Positions 36,448 to 45,974 of a stretch of DNA of 64,000 nt are shown here, piece after piece. The translations under genes were made by a program, and so were the position numbers. The stretch is from Candidatus Zhuqueibacterota bacterium. Its GTDB lineage: Bacteria; Zhuqueibacterota; Zhuqueibacteria; Residuimicrobiales; Krinioviventaceae. Where the stretch lies: the NCBI GenBank assembly GCA_016934825.1, contig JAFGSB010000160.1:82276-146275 (forward strand). Direction: 5' to 3'. The notes below the pieces were generated by a model. It searched no databases, was not told where the DNA came from, and was given only the letters and a program-made list of their open reading frames with translations. Position 1 is the first letter of the stretch. Each line of letters starts with the position of its first letter.

Positions 36448-38064
36448 ATGTCAGTTAAAACAGATTTTTTAATAATAGGCAGTGGAATTGCCGGATTATA
36501 TTCAGCGCTTAAACTTGCCAAACACGGTACGGTAGCAATCGTTACCAAAAAACACAAAGCGGAATCGAACACGAATTACGCCCAGGGAGGTATTGCATCA
36601 GTTTTTGATCCGAAGGATTCATTTGACCGGCATATCAAAGATACCCTGGATGCGAGCGCCGGGTTATGCAAGCTTGAAGCGGTAAAACTGGTTGTTGAAG
36701 AAGGCCCGGCTCATATCAAAGAATTATTTAAAATTGGCGTACCTTTTACGCTCGATAAAAACGGAAATTTTGATCTGGGGCGCGAAGGAGGTCATCATTT
36801 TCACAGAATCGTTCATGTCAAAGACCACACCGGACGGGATGTGGAATCAAACCTTTTGAATAAAGTTAAAGATGAACCCAATATTACTATTTTCGAGGAC
36901 CATGCGGCCATCGACCTGATTACGGAACATCACACATTTTCACCCGGTCCGGCTAACGATTCGTTGCTGCATTGCTGGGGCGCCTATGTGCTGGATTCGA
37001 ACAGCGATAAAGTGGTAAAATTTACTTCAAAGGCGACAATACTGGCATCAGGCGGTTGCGGCCAGGTCTATTTGCATACCACGAACCCGGGAATCGCAAC
37101 CGGAGACGGTGTGGCCATGTGTTACAGGGCCGGCGCTTCCATTGCGAATATGGAATTCATGCAGTTTCACCCGACAACTTTATATCACCCCGATGCCGGT
37201 TCATTTCTGATCTCCGAGGCGGTCAGGGGTTTTGGCGGCACGCTCATTACGCAGGACGGATTAGAATTCATGCAAAATTATCATCCCATGAAATCTCTGG
37301 CGCCGCGTGATATTGTCGCCCGGGCAATCGACAATGAGCTAAAAAAACGAGGCGACCGCTGCGTCTTTCTGGATGTCACGCACCTCGATGCGGACAAGAT
37401 TCGAAACCGTTTTCCGCAGATATATGAAAAATGTGCAAGTTTCAAGATCGATATCACAAAAGAACCCATTCCGGTGGTCCCGGCAGCACATTACTCTTGC
37501 GGCGGCGTTGTAACGGATTTGAATGCCAAAACCATTATATCGGGTCTTTTTGCTTGTGGTGAAGTTGCCTGTACCGGCGTGCATGGCGCAAATCGTCTTG
37601 CCTCAAATTCGCTGCTGGAAGCCCTGGTATTTGCAAACAGAGCCTGTCAATCCGCCGTGCAGTTCGTTAAAGCGCAAAAAAACCAAATGCCCCGCATTCC
37701 TCATTGGGATGACGCCGGAACGTTTAACAGCGAAGAGTGGGTGCTCATATCTCACGATAAAATGGAAATAAAAAACCTGATGTGGGATTACGTTGGCATA
37801 GTACGGTCCAATCTTCGGCTGGAACGCGCGTTAAGCCGGATCAGACTGATACGTCAGGAAATCGAGAATTTTTATCGCCGTACCAAAGTAACCGACGGAC
37901 TGGTGGAATTGCGGAACCTGGCAACCGTTGCGCAGCTTATCATCCAATCCGCGCTTTTAAGAAAAGAAAGCAGGGGTCTGCATTATACAACGGATTACCC
38001 CAAAACAAATGACGAGGATTTTCTAAAGGACACGATCGTACAACATAAAACATATCCGTTTTAA
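36448..38064 (+). CDS. nadB: L-aspartate oxidase
   Basis: 538 residues. The FAD-binding Rossmann motif is '[19 protein letters not shown]'. '[13 protein letters not shown]' and 'HTGRDV' are typical of NadB, and 'AAHYSCGGV' with '[20 protein letters not shown]' is diagnostic for the NadB/SdhA/FrdA flavoproteins. Length and the absence of an iron-sulfur partner favour NadB. It oxidises L-aspartate to iminoaspartate, the first step of de novo NAD synthesis, using fumarate or oxygen. nadA and nadC are not in the window. Confidence 0.94.
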   Translation: MSVKTDFLIIGSGIAGLYSALKLAKHGTVAIVTKKHKAESNTNYAQGGIASVFDPKDSFDRHIKDTLDASAGLCKLEAVKLVVEEGPAHIKELFKIGVPFTLDKNGNFDLGREGGHHFHRIVHVKDHTGRDVESNLLNKVKDEPNITIFEDHAAIDLITEHHTFSPGPANDSLLHCWGAYVLDSNSDKVVKFTSKATILASGGCGQVYLHTTNPGIATGDGVAMCYRAGASIANMEFMQFHPTTLYHPDAGSFLISEAVRGFGGTLITQDGLEFMQNYHPMKSLAPRDIVARAIDNELKKRGDRCVFLDVTHLDADKIRNRFPQIYEKCASFKIDITKEPIPVVPAAHYSCGGVVTDLNAKTIISGLFACGEVACTGVHGANRLASNSLLEALVFANRACQSAVQFVKAQKNQMPRIPHWDDAGTFNSEEWVLISHDKMEIKNLMWDYVGIVRSNLRLERALSRIRLIRQEIENFYRRTKVTDGLVELRNLATVAQLIIQSALLRKESRGLHYTTDYPKTNDEDFLKDTIVQHKTYPF

Positions 38065-38192
38065 AATATTTTGTAATCTATATCAATATTTATATTTTTT
38101 TATTTTGGTATACTGTTACAAATGTTTTTCTTGATTTTAATATCATCATTTTCTATAATAAAATGTTTTTGATAAACCAAGGAGATACTTTA

Positions 38193-38831
38193 ATGAAAAA
38201 AAACAGTATTTTTTTGTACGTTTTAATGATAATGCTATCAGCCACTATTGTGACCGCACAAACCGGGAATGTTTTTACTATCAACGCCGGTTATATGAAT
38301 CCGAAAAATATTAAAGGCGGAATGTTTTTCGGTTTTATGTTCGGAACCGCAATTGATGAAGCGGTTGACATCGGTATTGGCGCCGACATTTTTCATAAAT
38401 CTTATTCTGAAAGAACGAATGTGGCCAATGAAGAAAAAGAAGGTCTGACAACCAATACTTATGAAACGGAAGTGGAATATGCCAGAACAATGGTACCGCT
38501 GACCCTTGCCGTAAATGTCAAGATCCCGACCAGCGCCTATTACGGATATTTTATCAGGGGAAGCCTGAATTATGAATTGTTGTTTAGTAAAGAAAAGAAT
38601 TATGAGCTTGATAAATCTCAAACCCACAGGTATGGCGGCTTTGGCTGGCAGGCTGCGGCCGGTCTTTTTTATCATGTTGGTTCGCGGTCGACTTTGATTG
38701 CCGATGTTTGTTACAACAGTTGTGAAGTCGGCAGAAATGTAGACAGCAGTACAAAAGGATTGCCGACTACGGAACGGGTCGATTTGTCAGGTTTTGGTTA
38801 TCGTTTAGGAGTAAGTTTGGATTTAAAATAA
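38193..38831 (+). CDS. Outer-membrane beta-barrel protein
   Basis: 212 residues from the ATG at 38193, preceded by AAGGAGA; the frame is open 10 codons further upstream but without a start signal. A signal peptide ('SIFLYVLMIMLSATIVTAQ') is followed by alternating beta strands ('FTINAGYMNP', 'MFFGFMFGTAIDE', 'MVPLTLAVNVKIP', 'GWQAAAGLFYHVG'), and the last strand ends in LDLK. It looks like a small eight-stranded OmpA-type or PorT-like barrel. Function unknown. The rhomboid gene starts one base after its stop. Confidence 0.7.
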   Translation: MKKNSIFLYVLMIMLSATIVTAQTGNVFTINAGYMNPKNIKGGMFFGFMFGTAIDEAVDIGIGADIFHKSYSERTNVANEEKEGLTTNTYETEVEYARTMVPLTLAVNVKIPTSAYYGYFIRGSLNYELLFSKEKNYELDKSQTHRYGGFGWQAAAGLFYHVGSRSTLIADVCYNSCEVGRNVDSSTKGLPTTERVDLSGFGYRLGVSLDLK

Positions 38832-38832
38832 T

Positions 38833-39687
38833 ATGAATGTTTATAACCAGCGAGTAAGATTTGGATTCGGCGGCGGGTTGACGCCCGTCGTAAAATATCT
38901 GTTATTAATAAATATTTTTGTTTACTTTATTCAGGTGGTTGTTTACCTGCGCACGCATGTTTCACTTGCTCTGTTTTTTGGATTACAACCATACGATATT
39001 ATACATTCTTTTAAAATATGGCAGTTCATTTCGTATTTGTTTCTTCACAGTGAACAGAGTATTTTTCATATCTTTTTTAATATGTTCACACTATGGATTT
39101 TCGGCTGTGAAGTTGAAAGATGGATGGGCGCCAAAAAGTTTCTTAGATATTATTTGATTACCGGAGTCGGCGCCGGGATTTTTCATATATTGTTTAACTG
39201 GGGATCACAAACCCCGGTTATCGGGGCGTCAGGGGCTATTTATGGCGTGCTGGTCGCTTTTGCCGTAATTTTCCCGGATAGAATTGTTACCCTGTTGCTG
39301 TTTTTTATTTTACCTGTCAGTTTAAAAGCGAAACATTTGGTGGCTATATTTGTCGGCATATCGTTATTTTCGGGAATAGTCGGAATTTTTGGAAAATCTG
39401 ACAGCATTGCTCATTTCGCGCATTTGGGGGGCGCTTTGGTTGGTTATTTAATGCTGCGCGGTAATGTTTTTCTGGGGATGCTTTTACGAAAAATACGACT
39501 GTATCAGCAACAACAAAAAGTTGCCACCGAACAAAAAAGATTAAAAAATATCCAGGAAAAACGTGAAGAGGTTGACAGGATTCTTGACCGGATTAATGAA
39601 GTTGGATACGAAGGTATTACAGAGCAAGAAAAACAAGATCTTAAAAAGGCAAGTGAATTTTTGTCCAAGGAAGATAAGATTTGGTGA
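38833..39687 (+). CDS. Rhomboid-family intramembrane serine protease
   Basis: 284 residues with six membrane helices. The catalytic Ser lies in 'PVIGASGAIYGVLVAF' (GASG) and the His in 'SIAHFAHLGGALVGYL'. The preceding helix region carries 'FLHSEQSIFHIFFNMFTLW'. A C-terminal cytoplasmic tail ('EEVDRILDRINEVGYEGIT', then 'FLSKEDKIW') is the helical extension common in rhomboids of FCB bacteria. It cleaves membrane-protein substrates within the bilayer; targets are unknown. It is adjacent to the beta-barrel gene and overlapped in another frame by a long upstream extension of the amidase frame. Confidence 0.9.
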   Translation: MNVYNQRVRFGFGGGLTPVVKYLLLINIFVYFIQVVVYLRTHVSLALFFGLQPYDIIHSFKIWQFISYLFLHSEQSIFHIFFNMFTLWIFGCEVERWMGAKKFLRYYLITGVGAGIFHILFNWGSQTPVIGASGAIYGVLVAFAVIFPDRIVTLLLFFILPVSLKAKHLVAIFVGISLFSGIVGIFGKSDSIAHFAHLGGALVGYLMLRGNVFLGMLLRKIRLYQQQQKVATEQKRLKNIQEKREEVDRILDRINEVGYEGITEQEKQDLKKASEFLSKEDKIW

Positions 39688-39712
39688 TTTGTTCAGGGGG
39701 TATCGAACCGTT

Positions 39713-41212
39713 ATGAAAAAATATTGTTCGTTACTGCTTTTTGTTTTCCTCTTTGGTTTTATTAGACATGATGCCGTTGCCGAAAACATATCGGTAATTG
39801 ACAAATCACTGGGAAAATCTATGGGGACAATTGAATCCGTCCGGGTTGGTCATTATGATTTTGTATCCGCTACCGGTTTTGCGGAAAAATTCAACTTTCC
39901 ATATGAATTAAATTTTTTTTTAAAAAAAATAACAATACAAACTCCTCAAAATCTTATTACGATAAACGCGTTGATCCCTTATATTTTAATAGACAATGCC
40001 GTTTACCAGATGCCCGTTAACACGCTTTATAAAGATAAAGAGTTTTATATACCCATTAAGTTTTTTATTGAAATATTAAACGGTCAATTCCAGTATGAAA
40101 TGGAATATAATGAAACGGAAAATGCCCTGCTGGTTACGACCAATTTACCCAACATAGCGGACGTTTCTATTGAAGAAATGGATAACGGCGTACTAATCCA
40201 GATTAACAGTCTGAAAAAATTTTCAACTTCCAACATATTTACAAGCGAAAGTAACGGCTGGTTCTATGTTGATTTTTTTGGCGGACGAGTTGACACGCTG
40301 CGCTCTTTTATTGTCGAGAATAATATAAAAAGGATCAAACAAATAATTCCCATACAATTATCGGAAGAAACAGCCAGGCTGTCCTTCCGGGTTTTACCCG
40401 AAATTAAAGAAAAGAATGTTTATCTAAAAACTCCCAATGAAGTAATTATAACCCTTCGCACAAAAAAGAAATTATCAAATGATATTTTAGCGGACCTGGA
40501 AAAAGAAAGAGAAAAATGGAATATAGATGTCATTATCATTGACGCCGGACATGGCGGGAGGGATCCCGGAGCCATCGGCCCGAATGATTTTTTAGAGAAA
40601 AGAATTACCTTTGCCATTGCCAAAGAATTAAAAGCCGAACTGCAAAAAAAACTGGATGTGAAAGTTTTAATGACCCGGGAGAGTGACAATTTTATTCCCC
40701 TGATTCAGCGAACCAGGTTTGCCAATAATAACCAGGGAAAACTATTTCTCAGTATACATGTGGACTCGAATCCAAGTTCGAGAATTCACGGCCATACGGT
40801 TTATATACTTGGCCCGGCAAAAACGGAAGAAGCGCGTCGCGTTGCCCAATATGAAAATTCGGTTATAAGACTGGAAGAGGATCAAAATCAATACGCAGAC
40901 CTGTCGGAAGCGACATTTATTCTCGCCGCGAACGCGCAAAGTTCGTTCCTTAAAGAAAGCGAGGATTTTGCCTCCATTTTGGATAATGAGATAAAAAACA
41001 AATGTGAATCATTTAGTCATGGGGTGAAACAAGCGGGGTTCCAGGTTTTATATGGGGCGTCTATGCCCAGCATTTTACTGGAAACGGCATTTCTGACCAA
41101 CCGTTATGATATACAAAAATTAAAAACAAAAACTTTTCAAAAATCCATGGCCCGCGCCTTATGCGACGGTATTGTTAAATTCAAGGAACGGTATGAAACT
41201 TATAATCATTAA
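39713..41212 (+). CDS. N-acetylmuramoyl-L-alanine amidase (Amidase_3)
   Basis: 499 residues from the ATG at 39713, where a signal peptide begins ('YCSLLLFVFLFGFIRHDAVA'). The frame extends upstream to 39563, but that part lies inside the rhomboid gene. The N-terminal 300 residues resemble copper-amine-oxidase-like and AMIN-type beta domains that target septal peptidoglycan. The C-terminal zinc amidase has 'IIDAGHGGRDPGAIG', 'EKRITFAIAKEL', 'FLSIHVDSNPS' and 'LLETAFLTNRYD', supplying the Zn ligands and catalytic Glu. It cleaves the MurNAc-L-Ala bond in the periplasm during cell separation. Confidence 0.92.
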   Translation: MKKYCSLLLFVFLFGFIRHDAVAENISVIDKSLGKSMGTIESVRVGHYDFVSATGFAEKFNFPYELNFFLKKITIQTPQNLITINALIPYILIDNAVYQMPVNTLYKDKEFYIPIKFFIEILNGQFQYEMEYNETENALLVTTNLPNIADVSIEEMDNGVLIQINSLKKFSTSNIFTSESNGWFYVDFFGGRVDTLRSFIVENNIKRIKQIIPIQLSEETARLSFRVLPEIKEKNVYLKTPNEVIITLRTKKKLSNDILADLEKEREKWNIDVIIIDAGHGGRDPGAIGPNDFLEKRITFAIAKELKAELQKKLDVKVLMTRESDNFIPLIQRTRFANNNQGKLFLSIHVDSNPSSRIHGHTVYILGPAKTEEARRVAQYENSVIRLEEDQNQYADLSEATFILAANAQSSFLKESEDFASILDNEIKNKCESFSHGVKQAGFQVLYGASMPSILLETAFLTNRYDIQKLKTKTFQKSMARALCDGIVKFKERYETYNH

Positions 41213-41232
41213 CGTTCGATCCGGTTACACAA

Positions 41233-42150
41233 TCACAGGTTTTTAAACCGGCTTCCCTGGAATGATCCTCTTCTTTTAAGCTCCTGTTCGATATATCTCA
41301 AAACGGCCATTTTATTTTTTATCCAGTCGGGGGCTAATAACATATCCAGTGGTGATTCCGCCGTTAATCTTTGAACCACCATTGTGGGCGGTATCCGTTC
41401 CAGGAAATCACAAACCAGTTGAACATATTCATTTAGTTTTAATTCCTGTATTTCTCCTTTTAAAAAAGTGTTCTCGAGTTGAGTGTCCTTTAAAATCAAT
41501 AAAGGATGTATTTTTACTTCCTGCGTTCCGGTTAAGGCTATTTTGTCGGCCGTTTCGATTATATGACGACGGCTTTCCCCGGGTAATCCGATCATGATGT
41601 GGGTACATATTCTGAGGTTTAAGACGGACAGCTTTTGCACCGCGTTCAAATAATCCTGAAATGTATGCCCACGGTTAATGATTTTTAAAGTTGTATCAAA
41701 ACTGCTCTGCAAGCCCAATTCAAGCCATAGATCTGTTTTTCGCGACAAATCATCCAACAGTTCGATTACGTTATCCGACAAACAATCCGGCCGCGTGGCG
41801 ATAGACAATCCGACAACGCCTTCAACCGCTATCGATTCCATAAAGTATCGTCGTAAAACATCAACCGGCGCATACGTATTTGTTGAGGATTGAAAATAAA
41901 TAATATATTTATTGACGCCCTTCCTCTGTTTCGCTGTTTGAATTCCCTTTTCTATTTGTTCTTTTGTACTGATATTCTGAAGTGACTGCATGAGCGAAAA
42001 ACTGTCGTTACGGCAAAATATACACCCTCCTTCGCCGGTCAGCGGGTCTTTATTAGGACAGGTAAAACCCGCATCGATCGAGATTTTTCTTACTTTTTCA
42101 CCATATTTTTCTTTTAAAAATCTTGAAAATTTATAATATCTGTCGTTCAT
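41233..42150 (-). CDS. Radical SAM protein, YhcC/TIGR01212 type
   Basis: 305 residues from the ATG at 42150 ('MNDRYYKFSRFLKEKYG'). A longer frame starts at 42204, but that extension coincides with the terminator of the upstream gene (42168-42196), so it is not coding. The cluster motif is 'CPNKDPLTGEGGCIFC', with the wide first spacing typical of the TIGR01212 group, close to the HemN/Elp3-type fold. 'KYIIYFQSSTNTYAPVDVL' and 'IGLPGESRRHIIETA' are family landmarks. The reaction is unknown; relatives are often near tRNA-modification genes. Confidence 0.88.
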   Translation of the reverse strand: MNDRYYKFSRFLKEKYGEKVRKISIDAGFTCPNKDPLTGEGGCIFCRNDSFSLMQSLQNISTKEQIEKGIQTAKQRKGVNKYIIYFQSSTNTYAPVDVLRRYFMESIAVEGVVGLSIATRPDCLSDNVIELLDDLSRKTDLWLELGLQSSFDTTLKIINRGHTFQDYLNAVQKLSVLNLRICTHIMIGLPGESRRHIIETADKIALTGTQEVKIHPLLILKDTQLENTFLKGEIQELKLNEYVQLVCDFLERIPPTMVVQRLTAESPLDMLLAPDWIKNKMAVLRYIEQELKRRGSFQGSRFKNL

Positions 42151-42167
42151 TCGGAACCTGTTATCAA

Positions 42168-42196
42168 CAAAAAAAGCGAGGGGTAACCGCCTCGCC
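42168..42196 (-). terminator. Terminator of the LiaF-like gene
   Basis: On the minus strand GGCGAGG and CCTCGC pair around a CGGTTACC-type loop and are followed by TTTTTTTG. It stands 25 bases after the stop at 42221 and within the spurious 5' extension of the YhcC frame. Confidence 0.85.
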
Positions 42197-42220
42197 TTAA
42201 TCATTCATGCCATAGGAAAA

Positions 42221-42823
42221 TTACCAGACATGAATTTCACCAAAAGTAACATTGCAATATAAAATTAACTTTGCTTTTGCCTGGGCGTAATTGTCCGACT
42301 GGTACACCAGTCTTTGATTCAAACCGTCACGTCTTTCCCCAAAGACATTTATGTCCCCGCCAAGATTCGTGGCAATCACCTTTACCGCCAAGTTTTTGGC
42401 CGTCTTGACCCTGATTTCTCCGAATACCGTATTCAGGTAGAGATGATTTTCTCCATCGGCAATATTTATATCCGTTAAATCGGCCATTACTTTGCCGAAA
42501 ACCGTGCGAACTGTTCCCTTTTGAAAGTTTTCGCTTTTTATATTTACGTTGATATCACCAAAGACATTGGATTCGTCAATATCCTCTTTATCTGCGGTTA
42601 TATCAAGTCCGGTTTTGATTTTCATTTCTTCATCATCGGGCGCCGTTCGCCGGTAATTTTTGAATATGACATATATTCCGATCAGGATCAGAATTACAGG
42701 CCAGAAATCACGGATCACATCGTGAATACTCATAATATCCAGATTGTTAAACAGGAAAAGCAATCCTAAAATAATCAGGATAATACCCCCCACTGGCGTA
42801 TGTCGATTTGAATGATGATGCAT
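42221..42823 (-). CDS. LiaF-like membrane protein
   Basis: 200 residues. A His-rich N-terminus (MHHHSNRH) is followed by two membrane helices ('GGIILIILGLLFLFNNL' and 'DFWPVILILIGIYVIF'), then a soluble beta-helix-like half with repeated 'VFG(D/K/E)' turns ('NVFGDINVNIKS', 'TVFGKVMADL', 'TVFGEIRVKTA', 'NVTFGEIHVW'), the cell-wall-active antibiotics response / LiaF C-terminal fold. LiaF-type proteins modulate envelope-stress two-component systems, but no partner is adjacent. A strong GAGGAGG precedes the ATG. The gene follows trxB by 20 bases. Confidence 0.8.
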   Translation of the reverse strand: MHHHSNRHTPVGGIILIILGLLFLFNNLDIMSIHDVIRDFWPVILILIGIYVIFKNYRRTAPDDEEMKIKTGLDITADKEDIDESNVFGDINVNIKSENFQKGTVRTVFGKVMADLTDINIADGENHLYLNTVFGEIRVKTAKNLAVKVIATNLGGDINVFGERRDGLNQRLVYQSDNYAQAKAKLILYCNVTFGEIHVW

Positions 42824-42843
42824 GAAACCTCCTCAAAGATAAA

Positions 42844-43782
42844 TTATTTTTTACCCGGGTATGCGGTTCCTTCAAGTTCCGCGACATATTTTTCCACTTC
42901 CATGGCCGATTGGCAGCCGGTTCCGGCCGACGTGATTGCCTGCCTGTATATCGGGTCCTGAACATCTCCACAGGCAAAGACGCCTTTTATATTTGTTTTG
43001 GTATATCTGTCTGTAATAATATAATTGTTCTCATCTAACTTGATCTGACCTTTGACCAGATCGACATTCGGATAATGGCCAATAAAAATAAAAATTCCGT
43101 CCACCGCAAATTCGGATGTTTTGTCGGTCTTAACATTTTTCAGCGTCAAGGTTTTAACCGCATCTTCGCCATTAATTTTTTCTACTACAGTATCCCAGAG
43201 GAATTCGATTTTTTCATTTTTTTTGGCGCGTTCCTGTAATATTGCATCGGCGCGAAGGCGGTCACGCCGGTGTATGATGGTGACTTTTTTAGCGAAACGG
43301 GTTAAAAACAATCCTTCATCCAAAGCGCTGTTGCCGCCGCCCACAACAACGACTTTTTTATCCTTAAAGAAAAAACCATCGCAGGTGGCGCAATATGAAA
43401 CGCCCCGGCCAATCAATTTTTCTTCACCCGGGATACCCAATCTTTTGGGTGTCGAACCAGTTGCAATAATAACAGATTTTGCCTGGTATTCCTTGTCAGC
43501 AGTTTTTACAATTTTAACATCACCGGTTAAATCTACTTCAGTAACAACATCATATATAATTTCCGAACCGAACCGATTGGCCTGTTTTTCAAATAATTGG
43601 TACATGTCCAGACCGCCTATACCGTCGGGGAAACCGGGAAAATTTTCCAGATCATCGGTCAACGTAATTTGGCCGCCGCGTTCCATACCGGCAAAAACAA
43701 GCGGATTTAAATTCGCCCTCGCTGCGTATATTGCCGCTGTTAATCCGGCGGGGCCGGAACCGATAATGATTACATTTCTCAT
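42844..43782 (-). CDS. trxB: Thioredoxin-disulfide reductase
   Basis: 312 residues from the ATG at 43782, with GGAGGA just upstream; the longer frame to 43857 lacks this. FAD-binding 'IIIGSGPAGLTAAIYAARA', the redox pair in 'YCATCDGFFFKD', NADPH-binding 'VVVVGGGNSALDEGLFL' and the closing 'GVFACGDVQD' are all in place. It transfers electrons from NADPH to thioredoxin in the cytoplasm. Confidence 0.95.
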   Translation of the reverse strand: MRNVIIIGSGPAGLTAAIYAARANLNPLVFAGMERGGQITLTDDLENFPGFPDGIGGLDMYQLFEKQANRFGSEIIYDVVTEVDLTGDVKIVKTADKEYQAKSVIIATGSTPKRLGIPGEEKLIGRGVSYCATCDGFFFKDKKVVVVGGGNSALDEGLFLTRFAKKVTIIHRRDRLRADAILQERAKKNEKIEFLWDTVVEKINGEDAVKTLTLKNVKTDKTSEFAVDGIFIFIGHYPNVDLVKGQIKLDENNYIITDRYTKTNIKGVFACGDVQDPIYRQAITSAGTGCQSAMEVEKYVAELEGTAYPGKK

Positions 43783-44028
43783 TCTGTCCTCCACTATGTA
43801 AATTATTTCATAATTTCTGTCTGTTAATAAGATGAAGACAAAACAGATATTATTCAATAAATTTGTTTAAATTTAAAAAATATTAATCCAAATAACAAAT
43901 ACAACAAACAAATAAATTTTATTTGTTATTGTACTCACATTCGGTTCGAGATATAAAATACAAATTATTTAAAATATCTAAATCGTTTTAATGTTCACGT
44001 AAAGCGGTAAACAGGCGTGATATGAATT

Positions 44029-44068
44029 CATCCGTATCTGCCCGAATTCAGTAAAAAGGATACGGATG
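44029..44068. repeat. Perfect 10-bp inverted repeat with 20-base loop
   Basis: CATCCGTATC at 44029-44038 and GATACGGATG at 44059-44068 are perfect reverse complements. The hairpin has no T run, so it is unlikely to be an intrinsic terminator. It could be an operator pair or an RNA stem. Confidence 0.5.
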
Positions 44069-44084
44069 TGTCCTGATTTTCCTC

Positions 44085-44112
44085 TTGTTAACAAGTTGAA
44101 TTTTGTTAACAA
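44085..44112. promoter_or_regulatory. Twin 10-bp palindromes, candidate operator
   Basis: The palindrome TTGTTAACAA occurs twice, at 44085-44094 and 44103-44112, exactly 18 bp centre to centre. Two identical symmetric sites in register look like a cooperative binding site for a dimeric helix-turn-helix regulator. The regulator is unknown. The nearest plus-strand gene is the kinase at 44444. Confidence 0.45.
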
Positions 44113-44443
44113 TGAACACTTTTTATATTATGTAAAAAATAATGATTACAGGGATGATGACAATACAAAAAGTTGTTTTTTTCAAATAAAATTATAACTT
44201 TATTCATCTGCGGTCTGTTCACGTGCACCAACGCATGAATTGGATTTCAGGTGTAATTCATTTAATATAATTATGTAATTATTATTCTGCAAAATTGATC
44301 AAATAACGATAGTATACTGCAAAACATATAAAGTAAAAGGAAATTACAGAATGTCCGGTTGAAACCGTACCCGATTGATTTGATATTCAGCAAAACAGAA
44401 AAGATTCTTATTCAAAGATGCGTTATTAAAGGCGGAAGTATAA

Positions 44444-45874
44444 ATGGAATTGAAGAAAAAACGACAGGTTTTATATCCTGATGATCTTTTGGAATATAAA
44501 TCCAAAGTTAAATTATGGTTCGGCGGATTGTTCGCCCCGGAGCGGGAGATTTTTATCGCCCGCGCACCCGCCCGTCTTGATGTGATGGGCGGTATTGCGG
44601 ATTATTCCGGTTCCGTCGTTTTGCAGGGTACGTTAAATGAAGCGGCCATAGTCGGGATCCAGCGCCGTCGTGATAAACGCCTTTTGGTTAAATCGACCGG
44701 CATTGAAAAGGAGGGCCTTCAGACTATAATCAATTATCATCTTGATGAATTTTATGAATCCGGGAAATTAAAATCATTTGAGACAATTAAAAATGATTTC
44801 AAAAAGGACCCCCAGTGTAGTTGGGTGGCTTATGTCCTGGGAGCCTTTCCGGTATTATTGAAGGAAAAAATCATCAACAACTTTGCTTCAGGCGCGACCA
44901 TTTGTATAAAAAGTAATATCCCTATCGGCGCCGGTGTTGCTTCCTCCGCGGCCCTGGAAGTTGCGACCATGCTGGCGTTAAAATTCGCTTATGACCTGAG
45001 TTTTGACGCATTTCAAATGTCGAAATATTGCCAGATGGTTGAGAACTTTATTGTCGGAGCGCCATGCGGAATTATGGATCAAATGGCATCCTCCATGGGC
45101 AAACAAAACAGGCTGCTGGCTTTACGCTGTCAGCCGCATGAATTGCTGAAAATGGTGGTCATACCTTCCAATATTCAACTTATCGGTATACATTCAAGAG
45201 TAAAACATCATATCGGCGGCTCACTTTATTCTCAAACCCGCGTTGCGACTTTTATGGGCAAAAAAATTATTTTTTCTTATTTAAAAGAAAAATCCATTCA
45301 TAATCCCTATAACGATTATTTATGCAACGTTTCAACGGAAGAGTGGACGGAAAAATATAAAAGTGTCGTTCCCGAACAAATTCGCGGCGACGAGTTTATC
45401 GAAAAATATGAAACCCATGAAGATCCGGCCACTAAAATCGAACCCGGTAAAACATATTACCCGCAAAAGACCGCCGAGCACCCGGTGTTTGAAAATTTCA
45501 GAAACCAAAAATTTATTAAACTTTTGGAAACATATTTTCCGGGGGACAGCAAAGAAAATCTGATACAGGCCGGGAACCTTATGTACGAATCTCATGACAG
45601 TTACAGCGACAATTGCGGACTGGGCGCAAAAGAAACGGATATCATTGTAAATTTAGTAAAGAAACTGGGGCCTGAAAAAGGATTTTACGGCGCCAAAATC
45701 ACCGGCGGGGGCAGCGGAGGCACGGTTGCCATACTGGCCGATAAAAATGTTGACGATACGTTAAAAAATATTGCCACCCGTTACCATGATATGACCAAAT
45801 TAAAGCCCTATATTTTTTGGGGTTCGTCGCCGGGGGCCCTGGAATTAGGAACTATTGTAACAAAATTCGAATAA
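44444..45874 (+). CDS. GHMP sugar-1-kinase, L-arabinokinase-like
   Basis: 476 residues. 'IARAPARLDVMGGIADYSGS' at the N-terminus, the GHMP ATP motif 'PIGAGVASSAALEVA', 'VENFIVGAPCGIMDQMASSM' and the final 'YGAKITGGGSGGTVAIL' place it in the galactokinase family. Several stretches ('GGIADYSGS', 'CQMVENFIVGAPCGIMDQM', 'KHHIGG.LY...R..TFMG', 'DYLCN') match what I recall of the kinase half of plant L-arabinokinase (ARA1) better than classical GalK. It should phosphorylate the anomeric OH of L-arabinose, galactose or a related sugar. GGCGGAAG precedes the ATG. The GalU-like gene 280 bases downstream would activate the product. Confidence 0.75.
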   Translation: MELKKKRQVLYPDDLLEYKSKVKLWFGGLFAPEREIFIARAPARLDVMGGIADYSGSVVLQGTLNEAAIVGIQRRRDKRLLVKSTGIEKEGLQTIINYHLDEFYESGKLKSFETIKNDFKKDPQCSWVAYVLGAFPVLLKEKIINNFASGATICIKSNIPIGAGVASSAALEVATMLALKFAYDLSFDAFQMSKYCQMVENFIVGAPCGIMDQMASSMGKQNRLLALRCQPHELLKMVVIPSNIQLIGIHSRVKHHIGGSLYSQTRVATFMGKKIIFSYLKEKSIHNPYNDYLCNVSTEEWTEKYKSVVPEQIRGDEFIEKYETHEDPATKIEPGKTYYPQKTAEHPVFENFRNQKFIKLLETYFPGDSKENLIQAGNLMYESHDSYSDNCGLGAKETDIIVNLVKKLGPEKGFYGAKITGGGSGGTVAILADKNVDDTLKNIATRYHDMTKLKPYIFWGSSPGALELGTIVTKFE

Positions 45875-45890
45875 CATATATGAATACTGA

Positions 45891-45924
45891 TTTTCCCTCT
45901 AAGATTTATAAACGTAGGGGAAAT
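45891..45924 (+). terminator. Hairpin after the kinase gene
   Basis: TTTCCC.CTA and TAGGGGAAA pair around a loop of about 14 bases and are followed by a weak T-rich tract. It stands 17 bases after the kinase stop. Termination is plausible but the T run is poor. Confidence 0.4.
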
Positions 45925-45974
45925 ATATTTTATGATTCCGAAAGATACAGGCAAAAGATCTATTTATTGTTTTA

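Larger units (their letters stand above)
43783..44443. other. Long regulatory intergenic region upstream of the GHMP kinase
   Basis: 660 AT-rich bases between divergent genes (trxB on minus, kinase on plus) contain no credible gene. They hold a perfect 10-bp inverted repeat (44029-44068), twin palindromes (44085-44112), and two similar blocks (ttctgcaaaattg near 44286 and tactgcaaaacat near 44315). The length and symmetric motifs suggest a regulated promoter for the kinase. Near 44351 a short stretch resembles one end of the MITE family, but no partner end was found. Confidence 0.5.

Noticed and set aside
41216..41252. gatccggtt stretch after the amidase gene resembling a MITE motif
   Set aside because: Nine bases only, inside or next to coding DNA, with no second end.
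43121..43801. 226-codon plus-strand frame opposite trxB
   Set aside because: Shadow of trxB, which carries all expected motifs on the other strand.
44340..44375. Possible fourth MITE end (tgtccggttgaaaccg)
   Set aside because: Only one partial end is seen. No matching left end was found 100-200 bases upstream and there is no flanking duplication.
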